Shown: positions 41,301 to 51,885 of the stretch, one piece after another
Layout of the letters: the number at the start of each line of letters is the position of its first letter
How positions within the stretch are numbered: the stretch's first letter is position 1
Notes under the pieces: model-generated
What the model saw: the letters and a program-made list of their open reading frames with translations, nothing else
Databases searched by the model: none
Told to the model about the DNA's origin: nothing
Position numbers and translations under genes: made by a program
DNA from: Limnobacter sp. 130
GTDB taxonomy: Bacteria; Pseudomonadota; Gammaproteobacteria; Burkholderiales; Burkholderiaceae_B
Assembly (NCBI RefSeq): GCF_902506325.1
Contig: NZ_LR732328.1
Location: 1,361,071 to 1,425,070, forward strand
Direction: 5' to 3'
DNA: 64,000 nt

Positions 41301-42545
41301 TACTTCTTCCAGGATGTCCCAAACGATGGGCTCCTGATTTTCAACGAATTTCTTGGCCTGCTTGATGGTGGTTGCAATACCCATCACTTCCAAACGATTG
41401 AAAATGAAGGGCTTGAACAACTCGAGTGCCATCAGCTTGGGCAAACCGCACTGGTGCAGTTTCAGCTGTGGACCCACCACAATCACGGAACGACCAGAGT
41501 AGTCCACGCGCTTGCCCAGCAAGTTTTGACGGAAACGACCGCCCTTGCCTTTGATCATGTCGGCCAACGACTTCAATGGACGCTTGTTGGCGCCTGTCAT
41601 GGCTTTTCCGCGACGACCGTTGTCGAGCAACGAATCAACCGCTTCCTGCAGCATGCGCTTTTCGTTTCGCACGATGATATCGGGTGCGTTCAATTCGAGC
41701 AGACGCTTCAAGCGGTTGTTACGGTTGATCACGCGACGATACAAATCGTTCAGGTCGGAAGTCGCAAAACGACCACCATCCAGAGGAACCAATGGACGCA
41801 ACTCAGGTGGCAACACTGGCAACACTTCCAGAATCATCCACTCAGGCTTGATACCGGATTTCTGGAAACCTTCCAGCACCTTCAGGCGCTTGGCGATTTT
41901 CTTGATTTTGGCTTCAGAGTTGGTGGTACCCAATTCTTCGCGCAGTGTTGTGACTTCGCGGTCAATGTCAATTGACTTCAACAGTTCCTTGATGCCTTCG
42001 GCACCCATGAATGCCACGAAATCGTCGCCGTATTCTTCTTGCTTGGCCAGGTAATCTTCTTCGGTCAACAACTGGGCGCGCTTCAATGGAGTCATGCCCG
42101 GTTCAACAACCACGAAACCTTCGAAGTACAGTACGCGCTCGATGTCCCGCAGGGTCATGTCCAGCACCATACCCAAACGGGACGGCAGGGACTTCAGGAA
42201 CCAGATGTGTGCAACGGGTGACGCCAGATCGATGTGGCCCATGCGTTCGCGACGCACTTTGGCCAATGTAACCTCAACGCCACACTTTTCGCAGATCACG
42301 CCACGGTGCTTCAGTCGCTTGTACTTGCCGCACAAGCATTCATAGTCTTTGATTGGGCCAAAAATCTTGGCACAAAACAGACCGTCGCGCTCAGGCTTGA
42401 AGGTGCGGTAGTTGATGGTTTCTGGCTTTTTAACTTCACCGAAAGACCACGAACGGATTTTGTCGGGCGATGCGATCGCAATCTTGATTGCGTCGAACTG
42501 CTCGTCTTGCTGGACCTGTTTAAACAGATCTAATAAAGCTTTCAT
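38316..42545 (-). CDS. rpoC: RNA polymerase beta' subunit
   Basis: Catalytic subunit of RNA polymerase. The 1409 residues (E. coli 1407) include the N-terminal zinc site [20 protein letters not shown], the Mg-binding [12 protein letters not shown], the trigger-loop region ([11 protein letters not shown]), and the second zinc site with [13 protein letters not shown]. No frameshift or insertion. It follows rpoB by 23 bases. Confidence 0.99.
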   Translation of the reverse strand: MKALLDLFKQVQQDEQFDAIKIAIASPDKIRSWSFGEVKKPETINYRTFKPERDGLFCAKIFGPIKDYECLCGKYKRLKHRGVICEKCGVEVTLAKVRRERMGHIDLASPVAHIWFLKSLPSRLGMVLDMTLRDIERVLYFEGFVVVEPGMTPLKRAQLLTEEDYLAKQEEYGDDFVAFMGAEGIKELLKSIDIDREVTTLREELGTTNSEAKIKKIAKRLKVLEGFQKSGIKPEWMILEVLPVLPPELRPLVPLDGGRFATSDLNDLYRRVINRNNRLKRLLELNAPDIIVRNEKRMLQEAVDSLLDNGRRGKAMTGANKRPLKSLADMIKGKGGRFRQNLLGKRVDYSGRSVIVVGPQLKLHQCGLPKLMALELFKPFIFNRLEVMGIATTIKQAKKFVENQEPIVWDILEEVIREHPVMLNRAPTLHRLGIQAFEPVLIEGKAIQLHPLVCAAFNADFDGDQMAVHVPLSLEAQIEARTLMLASNNVLFPANGDPSIVPSQDIVLGLYYTTRDKVNGKNEGIMFSDVGEVNRAYDNKEVELATRVTVRITEYDVNRETGEKTSKRTRYETTVGRALLSEILPPGLPFSFIDRPLKKKEISRLINASFRRCGLRETVIFADKLMQFGFRMATRGGISIAMGDMVVPAQKQVIIAAAEAEVKEIQSQYTSGLVTQGERYNKVVDIWGRAGDQVGKAMMEQLATEPVIDRNGNEVRQESFNAIYMMADSGARGSAAQIRQLAGMRGLMAKPDGSIIETPIIANFREGLNVLQYFISTHGARKGLADTALKTANSGYLTRRLVDVTQDLVVVEDDCGTTNGVAMKALVEGGEVIEALRDRILGRVVVSDVVNPETQETVFEVGKLLDEDAVELIDHLGIDEVRVRTPLSCDTRYGLCAKCYGRDLGRGYLVNNGEAVGVIAAQSIGEPGTQLTMRTFHIGGAASRAAVVSSIEAKSNGVIRFTATMRYVTNGKGEQIVISRSGEVLITDDFGRERERHKVPYGATLAVLDGNQVKAGAMLATWDPLTRPIVTEYAGKIRFENIEEGATVAKQIDDVTGLSTLVVIDAKRRTAGSKGERPQVKLIDPQGNEVKIAGSDHSVNISFPVGALITVRDNQDVFVGEVLARIPQESQKTRDITGGLPRVAELFEARSPKDAGMLAEVTGTVSFGKDTKGKQRLVITDLDGVSHEFLIPKDKHVLVHDGQVVNKGESIVDGPADPHDILRLLGIEALARYIVDEVQDVYRLQGVKINDKHIEVIVRQMLRRVIVSDAGETGFIPGEQVERSELLDANDKMRSENKREATYQNILLGITKASLSTDSFISAASFQETTRVLTEAAIMGKRDELRGLKENVIVGRLIPAGTGMAFHKARKDKEGREAEELRQMEAEHDPRAQAEALFNLPASEGSDEA

Positions 42546-42568
42546 TTAAATACCTCCGTCGCGACCGA

Positions 42569-45500
42569 TCAATTACGGTCCAGATCAATATCAATACCGA
42601 GTGAGCGGATTTCTTTCACGAGTACGTTGAAAGATTCCGGCATACCGGCATCGATCGTGTGATCACCTTTGACCAAATTCTCATACACCTTCGTACGACC
42701 ATTCACATCGTCTGACTTCACAGTCAGCATTTCCTGCAGAACGTACGATGCGCCATATGCTTCCAAAGCCCACACTTCCATCTCACCGAAACGCTGACCA
42801 CCAAACTGGGCTTTACCGCCCAATGGCTGCTGTGTAACCAGCGAGTAAGGTCCGGTTGAACGGGCGTGCATCTTGTCGTCGACCAAGTGGTGCAATTTCA
42901 GCACGTGCTTGTAACCTACAGTCACCTTGCGGTCGAAGGCATCACCGGTGCGGCCGTCGTACAAGGTCACTTGGGTCTTGGACTCATTCAGGCCCAGCGC
43001 CTGTACGCGTGAATCTTCATCGGGGTAAGCCAAACGAAGCATTTCCAGAATGTCTTCTTCGTTCGCACCGTCAAATACTGGTGTGGCGAATGGCATACCT
43101 TTGGTCAGATTCTTGCCCATGTTGATGATTTCGATATCGGTCAGGGAATCAAGATCAACTGTGGTGCCAGTGCCGTTGTATACCTTGTGCAGATATTCAC
43201 GCAGGCGTGCCACGGCATTTTGTTCACGCAGCATTTCATTGATGCGATCACCAATGCCTTTCGCTGCCCAGCCCAAGTGAGTTTCCAGAATTTGACCCAC
43301 GTTCATACGTGAAGGCACACCCAAGGGGTTCAACACGATGTCCACGGGACGGCCATCGGCCATGTGCGGCAAGTCTTCCACGGGAACGATCTTGGAGACC
43401 ACACCCTTGTTACCGTGACGGCCCGCCATTTTGTCACCGGGCTGCAAGCGACGCTTGACTGCCAGGTAAACCTTGACCATTTTCAGAACGCCTGGTGGCA
43501 ATTCGTCACCTTGTGTCAATTTCTTGCGCTTCTCTTCAAAAGCCAAATCGAACTGATGACGCTTGTCTTCAATGGACTTTTTCAGTGTTTCGAGCTGACC
43601 TGCGGCTTCTTCTTCCGCAAGACGAATATCGAACCAGTGATGGTGATCCACTTCTTTCAGGTATTCCGCTGAAATTTTGCTGCCCTTGGCCAGCTTGGCT
43701 GGGCCACCGTTGGCAACCTTGCCGATCAGGAAACGTTCGATACGGCTGAACGCATCCGCCTCAACGATGCGCATTTGATCGTTCAAATCGAGGCGATAGC
43801 GCTTCAATTCGTCGTCAATGATGGATTGGGCACGCTTGTCGCGCACAATGCCTTCACGTGTGAAGACCTGAACGTCGATCACGGTACCTGTCATGCCGGA
43901 AGGCACGCGCAGGGACGTGTCTTTCACGTCAGAGGCTTTTTCACCGAAAATGGCACGCAGCAATTTTTCTTCCGGGGTCAGCTGGGTTTCGCCTTTTGGC
44001 GTTACCTTACCGACCATCACGTCGCCAGCCTGAACTTCTGCGCCAATGTACACAATGCCTGACTCATCGAGGCGAGACAATTGGGCTTCAGACAGGTTGG
44101 AAATGTCACGTGTAATTTCTTCGGAACCCAACTTGGTGTCACGTGCAACCACTGACAGCTCTTCGATGTGAATCGATGTATAGCGGTCTTCGGCAACCAC
44201 GCGCTCGGAGATCAAGATTGAATCTTCGAAGTTGTAACCGTTCCAGGGCATGAACGCCACCAGCATGTTTTGACCCAAGGCCAACTCGCCAAGGTCAGTC
44301 GACGCGCCGTCAGCGATAACATCACCCTTGGCGATGATATCGCCCTTGTTGACGATCGGACGCTGGTTGATGTTGGTGTTTTGGTTTGATCGTGTGTACT
44401 TGGTCAGGTTGTAAATATCTACACCCACTGAGCCAGATTCGACTTCGTTGTCGTTCACACGAATCACGATACGGTTTGCATCCACATAGTCGACCACACC
44501 ACCGTGGTCGGCCACGATTACTGTGCCCGAATCGACGGCCACAGTGCGCTCGATGCCTGTACCTGCAAACGGCTTTTCAGGACGCAGACATGGAACAGCC
44601 TGACGCTGCATGTTGGCACCCATCAAGGCGCGGTTCGCATCGTCGTGCTCCAGGAACGGAATGAGTGATGCAGCAACAGACACGATTTGGCCTGGTGCAA
44701 CGTCCATCAGCTCAACGCCGGATGGATCCATCAATTCAAATTCGCCTGCAACCCGACAGGAAACCAGGTCGCCGACCAAACGCTTCTTCTCGTCGATTTC
44801 CGCGTTGGCCTGAGCGATTACGAAGCGCCCTTCTTCAATGGCTGACAGGTACACGATTTCATCGGATACCACGCCACCTTCAACCTTGCGGTAAGGTGTT
44901 TCCAGGAAACCGTACTCGTTCAAACGAGCAAACATGGCCATGGAGTTGATCAAACCGATGTTTGGACCTTCCGGCGTTTCGATCGGGCACACACGGCCAT
45001 AGTGGGTGGTGTGTACGTCACGAACTTCAAAACCAGCGCGTTCACGGGTCAAACCACCAGGGCCCAAAGCTGAAACACGACGCTTGTGCGTGATTTCGGA
45101 CAACGGGTTGGTTTGGTCCATAAACTGCGACAGCTGAGAGGAACCAAAGAATTCTTTGATTGCAGCAGAAATTGGCTTGGAGTTGATCAAGTCGTGCGGC
45201 ATCAGGTTTTCGGCTTCAGCCTGACCCAGACGCTCTTTCACTGCTCGCTCAACACGCACCAAACCGGCACGGAACTGGTTTTCAGCCAATTCACCAACAC
45301 AGCGAACACGGCGGTTACCCAGGTGATCGATGTCGTCGATTTCGCCATTGCCGTTGCGCAGATCAACCAGAATCTTGATTACAGCCAGGATGTCACTGTC
45401 TTGCAGCACCATGGCGCCTTCCACTTCTGGACGGCCCACGCGACGGTTGAACTTCATGCGACCAACGCGCGACAAATCGTAAGAGTCTTCGCTGTAGAAC

Positions 45501-46678
45501 AAACGGTTGAACAACATTTCAACGGCTTCTTCTGTGGGCGGCTCGCCTGGGCGCATCATGCGATAAATAGCGACGCGTGCAGCAGTTTGATCCGCTGTTT
45601 CATCAGTGCGCAGTGTTTGCGAAATGTAAGCACCGTGATCCAGTTCGTTGGTGAAAATGGTCTCGACCACTTTCACACCTGCGTCACGGATTTTGCCCAT
45701 GATTTCTTCAGTGATTTCGTCGTTGGCAGATGCAACAACTTCACCAGTACTACCATCAACAATATTCTTGGCCAAAGTGCGACCAATCAGGAAATCTTCC
45801 GGCACAGAAATTTTCTTCAGGCCAGCCGCTTCAATGTCGCGAATGTGTTTGGCATTGATACGCTTGTCTTTCTGAACCAGCGCCTTGCCAGCTTTGTCAA
45901 CGATGTCGAACTTGGCCACTTCACCCTTCAAACGGGAGGTGATCAACTCCATCGACGCGCCTTCGGATTTGATTTCAAACTGATCGAAGTCAAAGAAGGA
46001 GGAGAGAATCTGCTCGTTGTTCATGCCAATGGCTTTGAGCAGAATCGTGACAGGCATCTTGCGACGACGGTCGACACGGAAATAGAGCACGTCTTTCGGA
46101 TCAAATTCGAAATCGAGCCATGAACCGCGATAAGGAATAATTCGCGCCGAGAACAGCAATTTGCCGGAACTGTGGGTTTTGCCACGATCGTGCTCAAAGA
46201 ACACGCCCGGGGAACGGTGCAACTGAGACACGATCACGCGCTCGGTACCGTTAATCACGAAAGAACCGTTTTGTGTCATGAGCGGCAATTCGCCCATATA
46301 CACTTCCTGCTCTTTTACTTCTTTCACAGTGGGCTTGCTGGCCTCACGATCCAAAAGCACCAAGCGCACACGAGCGCGCAGTGGCGAGCAGAAGGTCAGA
46401 CCACGCTGTTGACATTCTTTGACGTCAAATGCGGGTTCGCCCAGTGCGTACTGCACAAACTCCAAGCGAGCGTAACCGTTGTGCGAAACAATTGGAAATA
46501 CAGACTGGAATGCTGCCTGTAACCCTTGTTCCACACGTTTTTCAACGGAAACACCCAATTGAAGAAAGTCAGTGTAAGAGTCAAGTTGAGTGGTGAGAAG
46601 ATACGGTACATCCAAAACTGGAGGCCGTTTCGCAAAGCTTTTGCGTATGCGTTTTTTCTCGGTGGCAGAGTAAGACAT
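42569..46678 (-). CDS. rpoB: RNA polymerase beta subunit
   Basis: The 1369-residue beta subunit. The rifampicin-binding cluster reads [20 protein letters not shown] followed by [11 protein letters not shown], with the residues equivalent to E. coli D516, H526 and S531 all wild type. Catalytic lysines lie in [13 protein letters not shown]-type and [13 protein letters not shown] regions. It is 27 residues longer than in E. coli, usual for the group. A terminator and a second hairpin lie in the 138-base leader after rplL. Confidence 0.99.
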   Translation of the reverse strand: MSYSATEKKRIRKSFAKRPPVLDVPYLLTTQLDSYTDFLQLGVSVEKRVEQGLQAAFQSVFPIVSHNGYARLEFVQYALGEPAFDVKECQQRGLTFCSPLRARVRLVLLDREASKPTVKEVKEQEVYMGELPLMTQNGSFVINGTERVIVSQLHRSPGVFFEHDRGKTHSSGKLLFSARIIPYRGSWLDFEFDPKDVLYFRVDRRRKMPVTILLKAIGMNNEQILSSFFDFDQFEIKSEGASMELITSRLKGEVAKFDIVDKAGKALVQKDKRINAKHIRDIEAAGLKKISVPEDFLIGRTLAKNIVDGSTGEVVASANDEITEEIMGKIRDAGVKVVETIFTNELDHGAYISQTLRTDETADQTAARVAIYRMMRPGEPPTEEAVEMLFNRLFYSEDSYDLSRVGRMKFNRRVGRPEVEGAMVLQDSDILAVIKILVDLRNGNGEIDDIDHLGNRRVRCVGELAENQFRAGLVRVERAVKERLGQAEAENLMPHDLINSKPISAAIKEFFGSSQLSQFMDQTNPLSEITHKRRVSALGPGGLTRERAGFEVRDVHTTHYGRVCPIETPEGPNIGLINSMAMFARLNEYGFLETPYRKVEGGVVSDEIVYLSAIEEGRFVIAQANAEIDEKKRLVGDLVSCRVAGEFELMDPSGVELMDVAPGQIVSVAASLIPFLEHDDANRALMGANMQRQAVPCLRPEKPFAGTGIERTVAVDSGTVIVADHGGVVDYVDANRIVIRVNDNEVESGSVGVDIYNLTKYTRSNQNTNINQRPIVNKGDIIAKGDVIADGASTDLGELALGQNMLVAFMPWNGYNFEDSILISERVVAEDRYTSIHIEELSVVARDTKLGSEEITRDISNLSEAQLSRLDESGIVYIGAEVQAGDVMVGKVTPKGETQLTPEEKLLRAIFGEKASDVKDTSLRVPSGMTGTVIDVQVFTREGIVRDKRAQSIIDDELKRYRLDLNDQMRIVEADAFSRIERFLIGKVANGGPAKLAKGSKISAEYLKEVDHHHWFDIRLAEEEAAGQLETLKKSIEDKRHQFDLAFEEKRKKLTQGDELPPGVLKMVKVYLAVKRRLQPGDKMAGRHGNKGVVSKIVPVEDLPHMADGRPVDIVLNPLGVPSRMNVGQILETHLGWAAKGIGDRINEMLREQNAVARLREYLHKVYNGTGTTVDLDSLTDIEIINMGKNLTKGMPFATPVFDGANEEDILEMLRLAYPDEDSRVQALGLNESKTQVTLYDGRTGDAFDRKVTVGYKHVLKLHHLVDDKMHARSTGPYSLVTQQPLGGKAQFGGQRFGEMEVWALEAYGASYVLQEMLTVKSDDVNGRTKVYENLVKGDHTIDAGMPESFNVLVKEIRSLGIDIDLDRN

Positions 46679-46715
46679 ATTTTCTGTCCTGATGTCGAGC
46701 GGATTAAGCGATATG

Positions 46716-46732
46716 CATGTGTTCTACACATG
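46716..46732 (-). other. Hairpin in the rpoB leader
   Basis: CATGTGT-TCT-ACACATG is a perfect 7-bp inverted repeat between the rplL terminator and the rpoB start, nested in a weaker TTAAGC/GCTTAA pairing. In E. coli the equivalent gap is cut by RNase III; a similar role here is inferred from position only. Confidence 0.4.
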
Positions 46733-46770
46733 GCTTAACACACTCTAGTTTGTAATCGCTTTTTCAAGCG

Positions 46771-46800
46771 CAAAAAGCCCGGAGGCAAAAACCCCCGGGC
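46771..46800 (-). terminator. Intrinsic terminator/attenuator between rplL and rpoB
   Basis: Minus-strand stem GCCCGGGGG/CCTCCGGGC (nine pairs with one G-U), loop TTTTTG, then TTTTTG. It lies 16 bases past the rplL stop. In E. coli a partial terminator at this exact place lowers rpoBC expression relative to rplJL. Confidence 0.82.
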
Positions 46801-46816
46801 ATTTCAAAAACCGACG

Positions 46817-47191
46817 TTACTTAACGTCGACTTTTGCACCAGCTTCTTCAAGTTGCTTCTTGACGTCGTCAGCTTCAGCTTTGGAAACGCCTTCTTTAAC
46901 AGCTTTCGGTGCGCCGTCAACCAGGTCTTTCGCTTCTTTCAGGCCAAGACCTGTCAGTGCGCGAACAACCTTAATTACGTTAACTTTGCTTTCACCAGCA
47001 GCAGTCAGAATTACGTCGAATTCTGTCTTTTCTTCAGCAGCAGCAGCGCCAGCAGCAGGAGCAGCGGCTACGGCAACAGCAGCAGCGGCAGCAGAAACGC
47101 CAAACTTCTCTTCCATTTCTTTGATCAGTTCGGACAATTCGAGTACGGTCATGCCAGCGATGGCATCTAGGATTTCGGCTTTAGTGGCCAT
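46817..47191 (-). CDS. rplL: 50S ribosomal protein L7/L12
   Basis: Stalk protein that recruits translational GTPases, present in several copies per ribosome. The 124 residues show the N-terminal dimer domain ([16 protein letters not shown]), an Ala-rich hinge with runs of Ala around residues 35-55, and the C-terminal domain ([35 protein letters not shown]). Confidence 0.98.
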   Translation of the reverse strand: MATKAEILDAIAGMTVLELSELIKEMEEKFGVSAAAAAVAVAAAPAAGAAAAEEKTEFDVILTAAGESKVNVIKVVRALTGLGLKEAKDLVDGAPKAVKEGVSKAEADDVKKQLEEAGAKVDVK

Positions 47192-47238
47192 GTGAGTATT
47201 CTCCAGTTAAAAGTTTGATTCGGCTATCTTGAAAAAAG

Positions 47239-47769
47239 TTAAGCAGCTTGCGATTCTTTCTGATCACGAACGGCAGCAACACCGCGAACAAATTTCGTAG
47301 GTACTTCGTTAAGCGTACGTACGAATGTCGCGATAGGTGCTTGCATCGTGCCCAGCAATTTCGACAGAAGCTCGTCACGACTAGGCATGGTGGCCAAGGC
47401 CTTCACACCGTCTACACCCATCACCTGACCGGGCAGCGCACCGCCGGTCAGAACAAGTTTGTCGTTTGTCTTCGCGAAATTAACCAACACTTTGGCTGCT
47501 GCTACGGGATCAGTACTGATACCGTAAATCAGCGGGCCAACCATTTTGCTGGACAGGCCTTCAAAGGCTGTACCGGCAATGGCTCGCTTTGCCAAGGTGT
47601 TCTTCAGAACACGCAAATAAACACCTGCTGCACGAGCATCCTTGCGGAGCTGCGTCACACTTTCTACAGACAGACCACGATATTCAGCAACAACCACTGC
47701 TTGAGCACCGGCCAATTGACCTGTGATCTCTTCAATGACTGCTGCTTTTTCTTGGCGATTTAATGCCAC
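47239..47769 (-). CDS. rplJ: 50S ribosomal protein L10
   Basis: Anchors L7/L12 to the ribosome; the L10-L12 complex represses its own leader in E. coli. The 176 residues begin [20 protein letters not shown] and contain [20 protein letters not shown]. The start codon is GTG at 47769 with GGAG upstream. The 209-base leader holds several inverted repeats. Confidence 0.97.
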   Translation of the reverse strand: MALNRQEKAAVIEEITGQLAGAQAVVVAEYRGLSVESVTQLRKDARAAGVYLRVLKNTLAKRAIAGTAFEGLSSKMVGPLIYGISTDPVAAAKVLVNFAKTNDKLVLTGGALPGQVMGVDGVKALATMPSRDELLSKLLGTMQAPIATFVRTLNEVPTKFVRGVAAVRDQKESQAA

Positions 47770-47938
47770 GGTCTTTCTCCAAAAAGAAGCGCTTATTGCA
47801 CTGTTTAAAACAGGCGACCGAAATCAAGCTTTGAACATTCATTCATTACTTTTACTCGGGACCGCCATCTAGGTTGGATGGTTTTTTAAAAAATCAGGTT
47901 TGAAAACAAGCCTTCAATTTCCAACGGTCTTTGACAAC

Positions 47939-47968
47939 CTGTGAATACCAATTAATCAGTATTCACAG
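47939..47968 (-). promoter_or_regulatory. Stable hairpin in the rplA-rplJ gap (L10 leader region)
   Basis: A perfect 10-bp stem CTGTGAATAC/GTATTCACAG with a 10-base loop lies 10 bases past the rplA stop, without a U-tract. Further on, CCATC/GATGG at about 47864-47880 forms a second small stem. In E. coli this gap holds the rplJ promoter and the L10-binding leader; I see no consensus promoter here. Confidence 0.45.
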
Positions 47969-47978
47969 CCCAAAGTTC

Positions 47979-48677
47979 TTACTGACCCAACACTGAAGTT
48001 TGGTCAACGCGTACACCACCACCCATGGTGCTGGATACGGCAATCTTTCTCAGGTACACACCCTTGGACGATGCTGGCTTGGATTTGTTCAATGCGTCCA
48101 ACAGGGCGGACAGATTGGACTTCAGCTTTTCAACATCGAACGAAGCGCGACCGATTGTGCAATGGATGATACCTGCCTTGTCAGTACGGAACTGCACTTG
48201 ACCAGCCTTGGCGTTTTTAACCGCAGTGGCCACGTCAGGAGTAACAGTACCTACTTTTGGGTTTGGCATCAGGCCACGTGGGCCCAAAATTTGACCCAAA
48301 GTACCTACGATACGCATGGTGTCAGGGGATGCAATCACCACGTCAAAGTTCATGTTGCCCGCTTTAACTTCAGCAGCAAGATCATCCATGCCCACGATGT
48401 CTGCGCCGGCTGCCTTGGCTTCTTCAGCCTTTGCGCCTTGAGCAAACACAGCTACACGAACTGTTTTACCAGTGCCGGCAGGAAGAACAACTGAACCGCG
48501 GACAACCTGGTCTGATTTGCGTGCATCAACACCCAACTGAATGGCTGCGTCAACTGACTCGTCAAACTTGGCGGTTGCTGTTTCCTTGATCAGGCCCAAA
48601 GCCTGCTCTACGGGGTATACGGCATTGCGATCGATTTTCGCGCGCAATGCTTGAGTGCGTTTAGACAACTTAGCCAT
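47979..48677 (-). CDS. rplA: 50S ribosomal protein L1
   Basis: Stalk protein moving E-site tRNA; in E. coli it represses the rplKA mRNA. The 232 residues include [20 protein letters not shown] and the conserved [19 protein letters not shown]. It starts directly after the rplK stop with no gap. Confidence 0.98.
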   Translation of the reverse strand: MAKLSKRTQALRAKIDRNAVYPVEQALGLIKETATAKFDESVDAAIQLGVDARKSDQVVRGSVVLPAGTGKTVRVAVFAQGAKAEEAKAAGADIVGMDDLAAEVKAGNMNFDVVIASPDTMRIVGTLGQILGPRGLMPNPKVGTVTPDVATAVKNAKAGQVQFRTDKAGIIHCTIGRASFDVEKLKSNLSALLDALNKSKPASSKGVYLRKIAVSSTMGGGVRVDQTSVLGQ

Positions 48678-49109
48678 TTATAGACCCTCCACCACAATGC
48701 CCATGCTGCGAGCTGAGCCAGCGATGGTGCGTACAGCAGCATCCATGTCAGCAGCGGTCAGGTCAGGCATTTTTGTTTTTGCAATTTCTTCTGCTTGTTC
48801 ACGAGTGATCTTGCCCACTTTGTCCAAATGAGGACGTGGCGAACCTTTCGTGATTTTTGCAGCCTTCTTGATCAGCACGGTTGCAGGAGGAGTCTTCATG
48901 ATGAACGTGAAAGACTTGTCTGCGAATGCGGTGATTACCACTGGAATTGGCAAGCCTGGCTCTACACCCTGTGTTTGGGCATTGAACGCTTTACAGAATT
49001 CCATGATATTCAGACCACGCTGACCCAGTGCTGGACCGATGGGTGGGGATGGGTTTGCTTTACCAGCCGGTACTTGCAGCTTGATAAAGCCAATGATTTT
49101 CTTGGCCAT
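48678..49109 (-). CDS. rplK: 50S ribosomal protein L11
   Basis: Part of the GTPase-associated centre and needed for RelA activation and thiostrepton binding. The 143 residues include [20 protein letters not shown] and [17 protein letters not shown] precedes the ATG. The 114-base gap from nusG contains no convincing terminator. Confidence 0.98.
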   Translation of the reverse strand: MAKKIIGFIKLQVPAGKANPSPPIGPALGQRGLNIMEFCKAFNAQTQGVEPGLPIPVVITAFADKSFTFIMKTPPATVLIKKAAKITKGSPRPHLDKVGKITREQAEEIAKTKMPDLTAADMDAAVRTIAGSARSMGIVVEGL

Positions 49110-49223
49110 TGAAATTTCTCCGTGAGTTCAAACGCAGCGTATCGCCGCTCCTCTGTTGCTTGAATTACCGTGCACCCTGTCAGCAATCAAATACAGGCGG
49201 CGGGAAAACTTGCTACGCTCAGA

Positions 49224-49757
49224 TCAAACTTTTTCGACCTGATGAAAATCAAGCTCTACGGGTGTGGCGCGACCGAAAATGGTCACCGACACACGAAGCT
49301 TGCTTTTCTCATAATTAATTTCTTCAACGTTGCCGTTAAAGTCCGCGAAGGGGCCCTCTTTGACTCGAACCATTTCGCCAACCTCATACAACACCTTCGG
49401 ACGCGGCTTTTCCGCACCCTCTTGCATCTGCTGCATGATTTTATCGACTTCTTTTTGAGAAATCGGCGTTGGACGATTACCCGTTCCACCAACAAAACCG
49501 GTGACCTTGGGCGTGTTCTTGACCAAGTGCCAAGAGTCGTCAGTCATTTCCATTTCAACCAGCACGTAGCCTGGAAAGAAACGGCGCTCTGAAATTGATT
49601 TTTGACCACCCTTGATCTCAACCACTTCTTCAGAGGGAACCAGGATTTGGCCAAACAAGTCCGAAAACTCGGAACGGTCAATGCGCTCCTGCAGTGCTCG
49701 CTGCACACTCTTCTCGAGTCCCGAGTAAGCGTGCACCACGTACCAGCGTTTTGACAT
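49224..49757 (-). CDS. nusG: Transcription termination/antitermination factor NusG
   Basis: Binds RNA polymerase, couples it to the ribosome and to Rho. The 177 residues have the NGN domain ([32 protein letters not shown]) and a C-terminal KOW domain ([19 protein letters not shown]). The ATG overlaps the secE stop by one base (TAATG); the longer in-frame form from 49796 lies inside secE and was rejected. Confidence 0.98.
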   Translation of the reverse strand: MSKRWYVVHAYSGLEKSVQRALQERIDRSEFSDLFGQILVPSEEVVEIKGGQKSISERRFFPGYVLVEMEMTDDSWHLVKNTPKVTGFVGGTGNRPTPISQKEVDKIMQQMQEGAEKPRPKVLYEVGEMVRVKEGPFADFNGNVEEINYEKSKLRVSVTIFGRATPVELDFHQVEKV

Positions 49758-50140
49758 TATATTGTCCACCCTAAAATCAGATCGTAGAACACCCACTCAA
49801 GTGTTTTGTCCACCAGAAGAAGATAGATCGACATGATCAACACAAACACAAAGACCACACCGGTCATTTGCATACCTTCTTTTCGGGTGGGCCAAACCAC
49901 ACGCTTGGCTTCGTTCACAGAATCTTTGGCGAAACCCACAAACCGCTTACCGGTTTGCGAGAGCAGAAAGCTGCCAACCGCCAGCACAACACCCAACAAG
50001 ACAACGCCAAGGCGAATGAAGAAATCTTCTGCTGACAAAATCTGAAAAGCCACAGCGCCTCCGATTGCAAATGCAACCGCAAGCGCAAGCATCAGCTTGT
50101 CTTGACCTGTAGATACTGTTTGAATGTCGTTTTGTGCCAT
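49757..50140 (-). CDS. secE: Protein translocase subunit SecE
   Basis: Clamps SecY in the translocon. The 127 residues (same as E. coli) show three membrane segments (about 14-32, 42-60 and 93-113) and the conserved [20 protein letters not shown] amphipathic helix. ATG 50140 was chosen; the longer form runs into tRNA-Trp. It is co-oriented with tuf, tRNA-Trp and nusG. Confidence 0.97.
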   Translation of the reverse strand: MAQNDIQTVSTGQDKLMLALAVAFAIGGAVAFQILSAEDFFIRLGVVLLGVVLAVGSFLLSQTGKRFVGFAKDSVNEAKRVVWPTRKEGMQMTGVVFVFVLIMSIYLLLVDKTLEWVFYDLILGWTI

Positions 50141-50157
50141 ATTCTCAAAATGTAAGC

Positions 50158-50181
50158 CGCCGCTGAATCGCTTCAGCGGCG
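50158..50181 (-). other. Stable hairpin between tRNA-Trp and secE
   Basis: A perfect 10-bp stem CGCCGCTGAA-TCGC-TTCAGCGGCG lies 16 bases past tRNA-Trp and 18 before the secE ATG. No U-tract follows, so it is more likely a processing or mRNA-stabilising structure that would remain at the new 5' end after tRNA excision. Confidence 0.45.
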
Positions 50182-50197
50182 ACGATCCTACCAAATT

Positions 50198-50273
50198 TGG
50201 CAGGGCAAGAGGGAATCGAACCCACAACCTTCGGTTTTGGAGACCGACGCTCTGCCAATTGAGCTATTGCCCT
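50198..50273 (-). tRNA. tRNA-Trp (anticodon CCA)
   Basis: The 76-base gene folds fully: acceptor AGGGCAA/TTGCCCT, D arm, anticodon loop CTCCAAA giving CCA, T arm GTGGGTTCGATTCCC, discriminator G and an encoded CCA end. It lies 14 bases after the tuf stop and upstream of secE. Confidence 0.97.
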
Positions 50274-50287
50274 AAAAAACTCGAATA

Positions 50288-51481
50288 TTACTTGGTAATT
50301 TTGGCAACTACGCCAGCACCTACCGTACGGCCACCTTCGCGAATCGCGAAACGCAGACCTTCTTCCATCGCGATTGGTGCGATCAATTCAACATTGATCG
50401 ACACGTTGTCGCCAGGAAGAACCATTTCCTTGCCTTCGGGCAGGCTGATTGAGCCTGTTACGTCGGTTGTACGGAAATAGAACTGTGGACGGTAATTGTT
50501 AAAGAATGGCGTGTGACGACCACCCTCTTCTTTGCTCAACACGTAAATCTCTGCGCTGAACCCTGTGTGCGGCTTGATTGAACCTGGCTTGGCCAACACT
50601 TGACCACGCTCCACGTCTTCACGCTTGGTACCACGCAGCAACACACCAACGTTGTCGCCCGCCTGACCCTGATCCAACAACTTGCGGAACATTTCCACGC
50701 CCGTGCAAATTGTCTTGACCGTGTCTTTGATACCCACGATTTCAATTTCTTCGCCAACCTTCACCACACCACGCTCGATACGGCCTGTTACTACAGTGCC
50801 ACGACCAGAGATGGAGAACACGTCTTCGATTGGCATCAGGAAGGTGCCGTCGATTGCGCGCTCGGGTGTTGGAATGTAGTTGTCAAGCGCTGCTGCCAAC
50901 TGCTTGATTGCGCCTTCGCCCAAATCGCCTGTGTCACCTTCCAGGGCCAGCTTGGCTGAACCCTTTACGATTGGCACGTCGTCGCCTGGGAAGTCGTACT
51001 TGGAAAGTAGCTCGCGCACTTCCATTTCAACCAACTCCAGCAACTCTTCGTCATCCACCATGTCGCACTTGTTCAGGAAAACGATGATGTAAGGTACGCC
51101 AACCTGGCGAGCCAACAAGATGTGCTCACGCGTTTGTGGCATGGGGCCGTCGGCTGCTGAACACACCAGAATTGCGCCGTCCATCTGCGCTGCACCAGTA
51201 ATCATGTTCTTGACGTAGTCGGCGTGACCCGGGCAATCCACGTGTGCGTAGTGACGTGTTTCTGTCTCGTACTCAACGTGGGCTGTGTTAATCGTAATGC
51301 CGCGCGCCTTTTCTTCCGGAGCCGCATCGATCTGGTCGTAGCCCTTGGCTTCACCATGGCCGCTCAGTCGCGCCAATACTGTTGTGATCGCCGCCGTCAA
51401 TGTTGTCTTGCCATGGTCCACGTGACCAATCGTTCCAACGTTTACGTGTGGCTTCTTACGCTCAAACTTTTCTTTTGCCAT
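50288..51481 (-). CDS. tuf: Elongation factor Tu (copy in the tRNA-secE-nusG cluster)
   Basis: A second EF-Tu gene, same 397-residue product as the copy at 33855-35048. ATG 51481 starts [20 protein letters not shown]; an in-frame extension from 51508 has no family support. It stands in the E. coli tufB position: three tRNA genes upstream (Tyr, Gly, Thr) and tRNA-Trp downstream. Synonymous differences from the other copy are spread thinly, so the two are kept alike by recombination. Confidence 0.98.
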   Translation of the reverse strand: MAKEKFERKKPHVNVGTIGHVDHGKTTLTAAITTVLARLSGHGEAKGYDQIDAAPEEKARGITINTAHVEYETETRHYAHVDCPGHADYVKNMITGAAQMDGAILVCSAADGPMPQTREHILLARQVGVPYIIVFLNKCDMVDDEELLELVEMEVRELLSKYDFPGDDVPIVKGSAKLALEGDTGDLGEGAIKQLAAALDNYIPTPERAIDGTFLMPIEDVFSISGRGTVVTGRIERGVVKVGEEIEIVGIKDTVKTICTGVEMFRKLLDQGQAGDNVGVLLRGTKREDVERGQVLAKPGSIKPHTGFSAEIYVLSKEEGGRHTPFFNNYRPQFYFRTTDVTGSISLPEGKEMVLPGDNVSINVELIAPIAMEEGLRFAIREGGRTVGAGVVAKITK

Positions 51482-51530
51482 GACGACCTCGGTGCGGGCA
51501 CCCAACAATGCGAGTGCGGTTATAACGGTA

Positions 51531-51605
<75 letters not shown>

Positions 51606-51622
51606 AACTTTCTATTAAAGCC

Positions 51623-51696
51623 TGGAGCGGGTGAAGGGAATCGAACCCTCGTCTTAAGCTTGGAAGGCTTCAGCTCTACCATTGAGCTACACCCGC
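51623..51696 (-). tRNA. tRNA-Gly (anticodon TCC)
   Basis: 74-base gene with acceptor GCGGGTG/CACCCGC, D arm GCTCAATGGTAGAGC, anticodon loop CTTCCAA giving TCC, T arm GAGGGTTCGATTCCCTT and an encoded CCA. Between tRNA-Tyr and tRNA-Thr. Confidence 0.97.
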
Positions 51697-51749
51697 ACAC
51701 CTTGTGAACCCCTTTTCAAGGACACACTCGGTTAAACTGCTTGAATTCT

Positions 51750-51835
51750 TGGTGGAGAGAGCTGGATTCGAACCAGCGTAGGCATACGCCAACAGATTTA
51801 CAGTCTGCCTCCTTTAGCCACTCGGACATCTCTCC
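51750..51835 (-). tRNA. tRNA-Tyr (anticodon GTA)
   Basis: 86-base class II tRNA with a long variable arm, acceptor GGAGAGA/TCTCTCC, anticodon loop CTGTAAA giving GTA, and an encoded CCA. First gene of the tRNA-tuf cluster, about 9 bases after the expected transcription start. Confidence 0.97.
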
Positions 51836-51844
51836 AAAAGAGAA

Positions 51845-51879
51845 CCCCGGATTATGTATGCTTTTTTAATTACCGTCAA
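51845..51879 (-). promoter_or_regulatory. Strong sigma-70 promoter with GC-rich discriminator ahead of tRNA-Tyr
   Basis: Minus-strand -35 TTGACG (51874-51879), 17-base spacer, -10 CATAAT (51851-51856), followed by CCGGGG. A GC-rich discriminator is typical of stable-RNA promoters under stringent (ppGpp) control. The promoter overlaps the region just upstream of the divergent ampG-like start. Confidence 0.75.
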
Positions 51880-51885
51880 CACCCC

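Noticed and set aside
45086-46123. Long plus-strand open frame of 345 codons inside rpoB
   Set aside because: Antisense shadow of a strongly coding gene; the translation has no recognisable domain and rpoB is intact across it. The same applies to frames at 41139-41975, 16720-17544 and 3219-3935.
49110-49223. Promoter or L1-binding leader before rplK
   Set aside because: Only weak hexamers (TTGATT with TAATTC) and a 5-bp stem are seen; not enough to list as a feature.
50288-51481. Second tuf gene as a recent horizontal acquisition
   Set aside because: It lies in the classic tufB context with its tRNA neighbours, and near-identity to the other copy is better explained by gene conversion.
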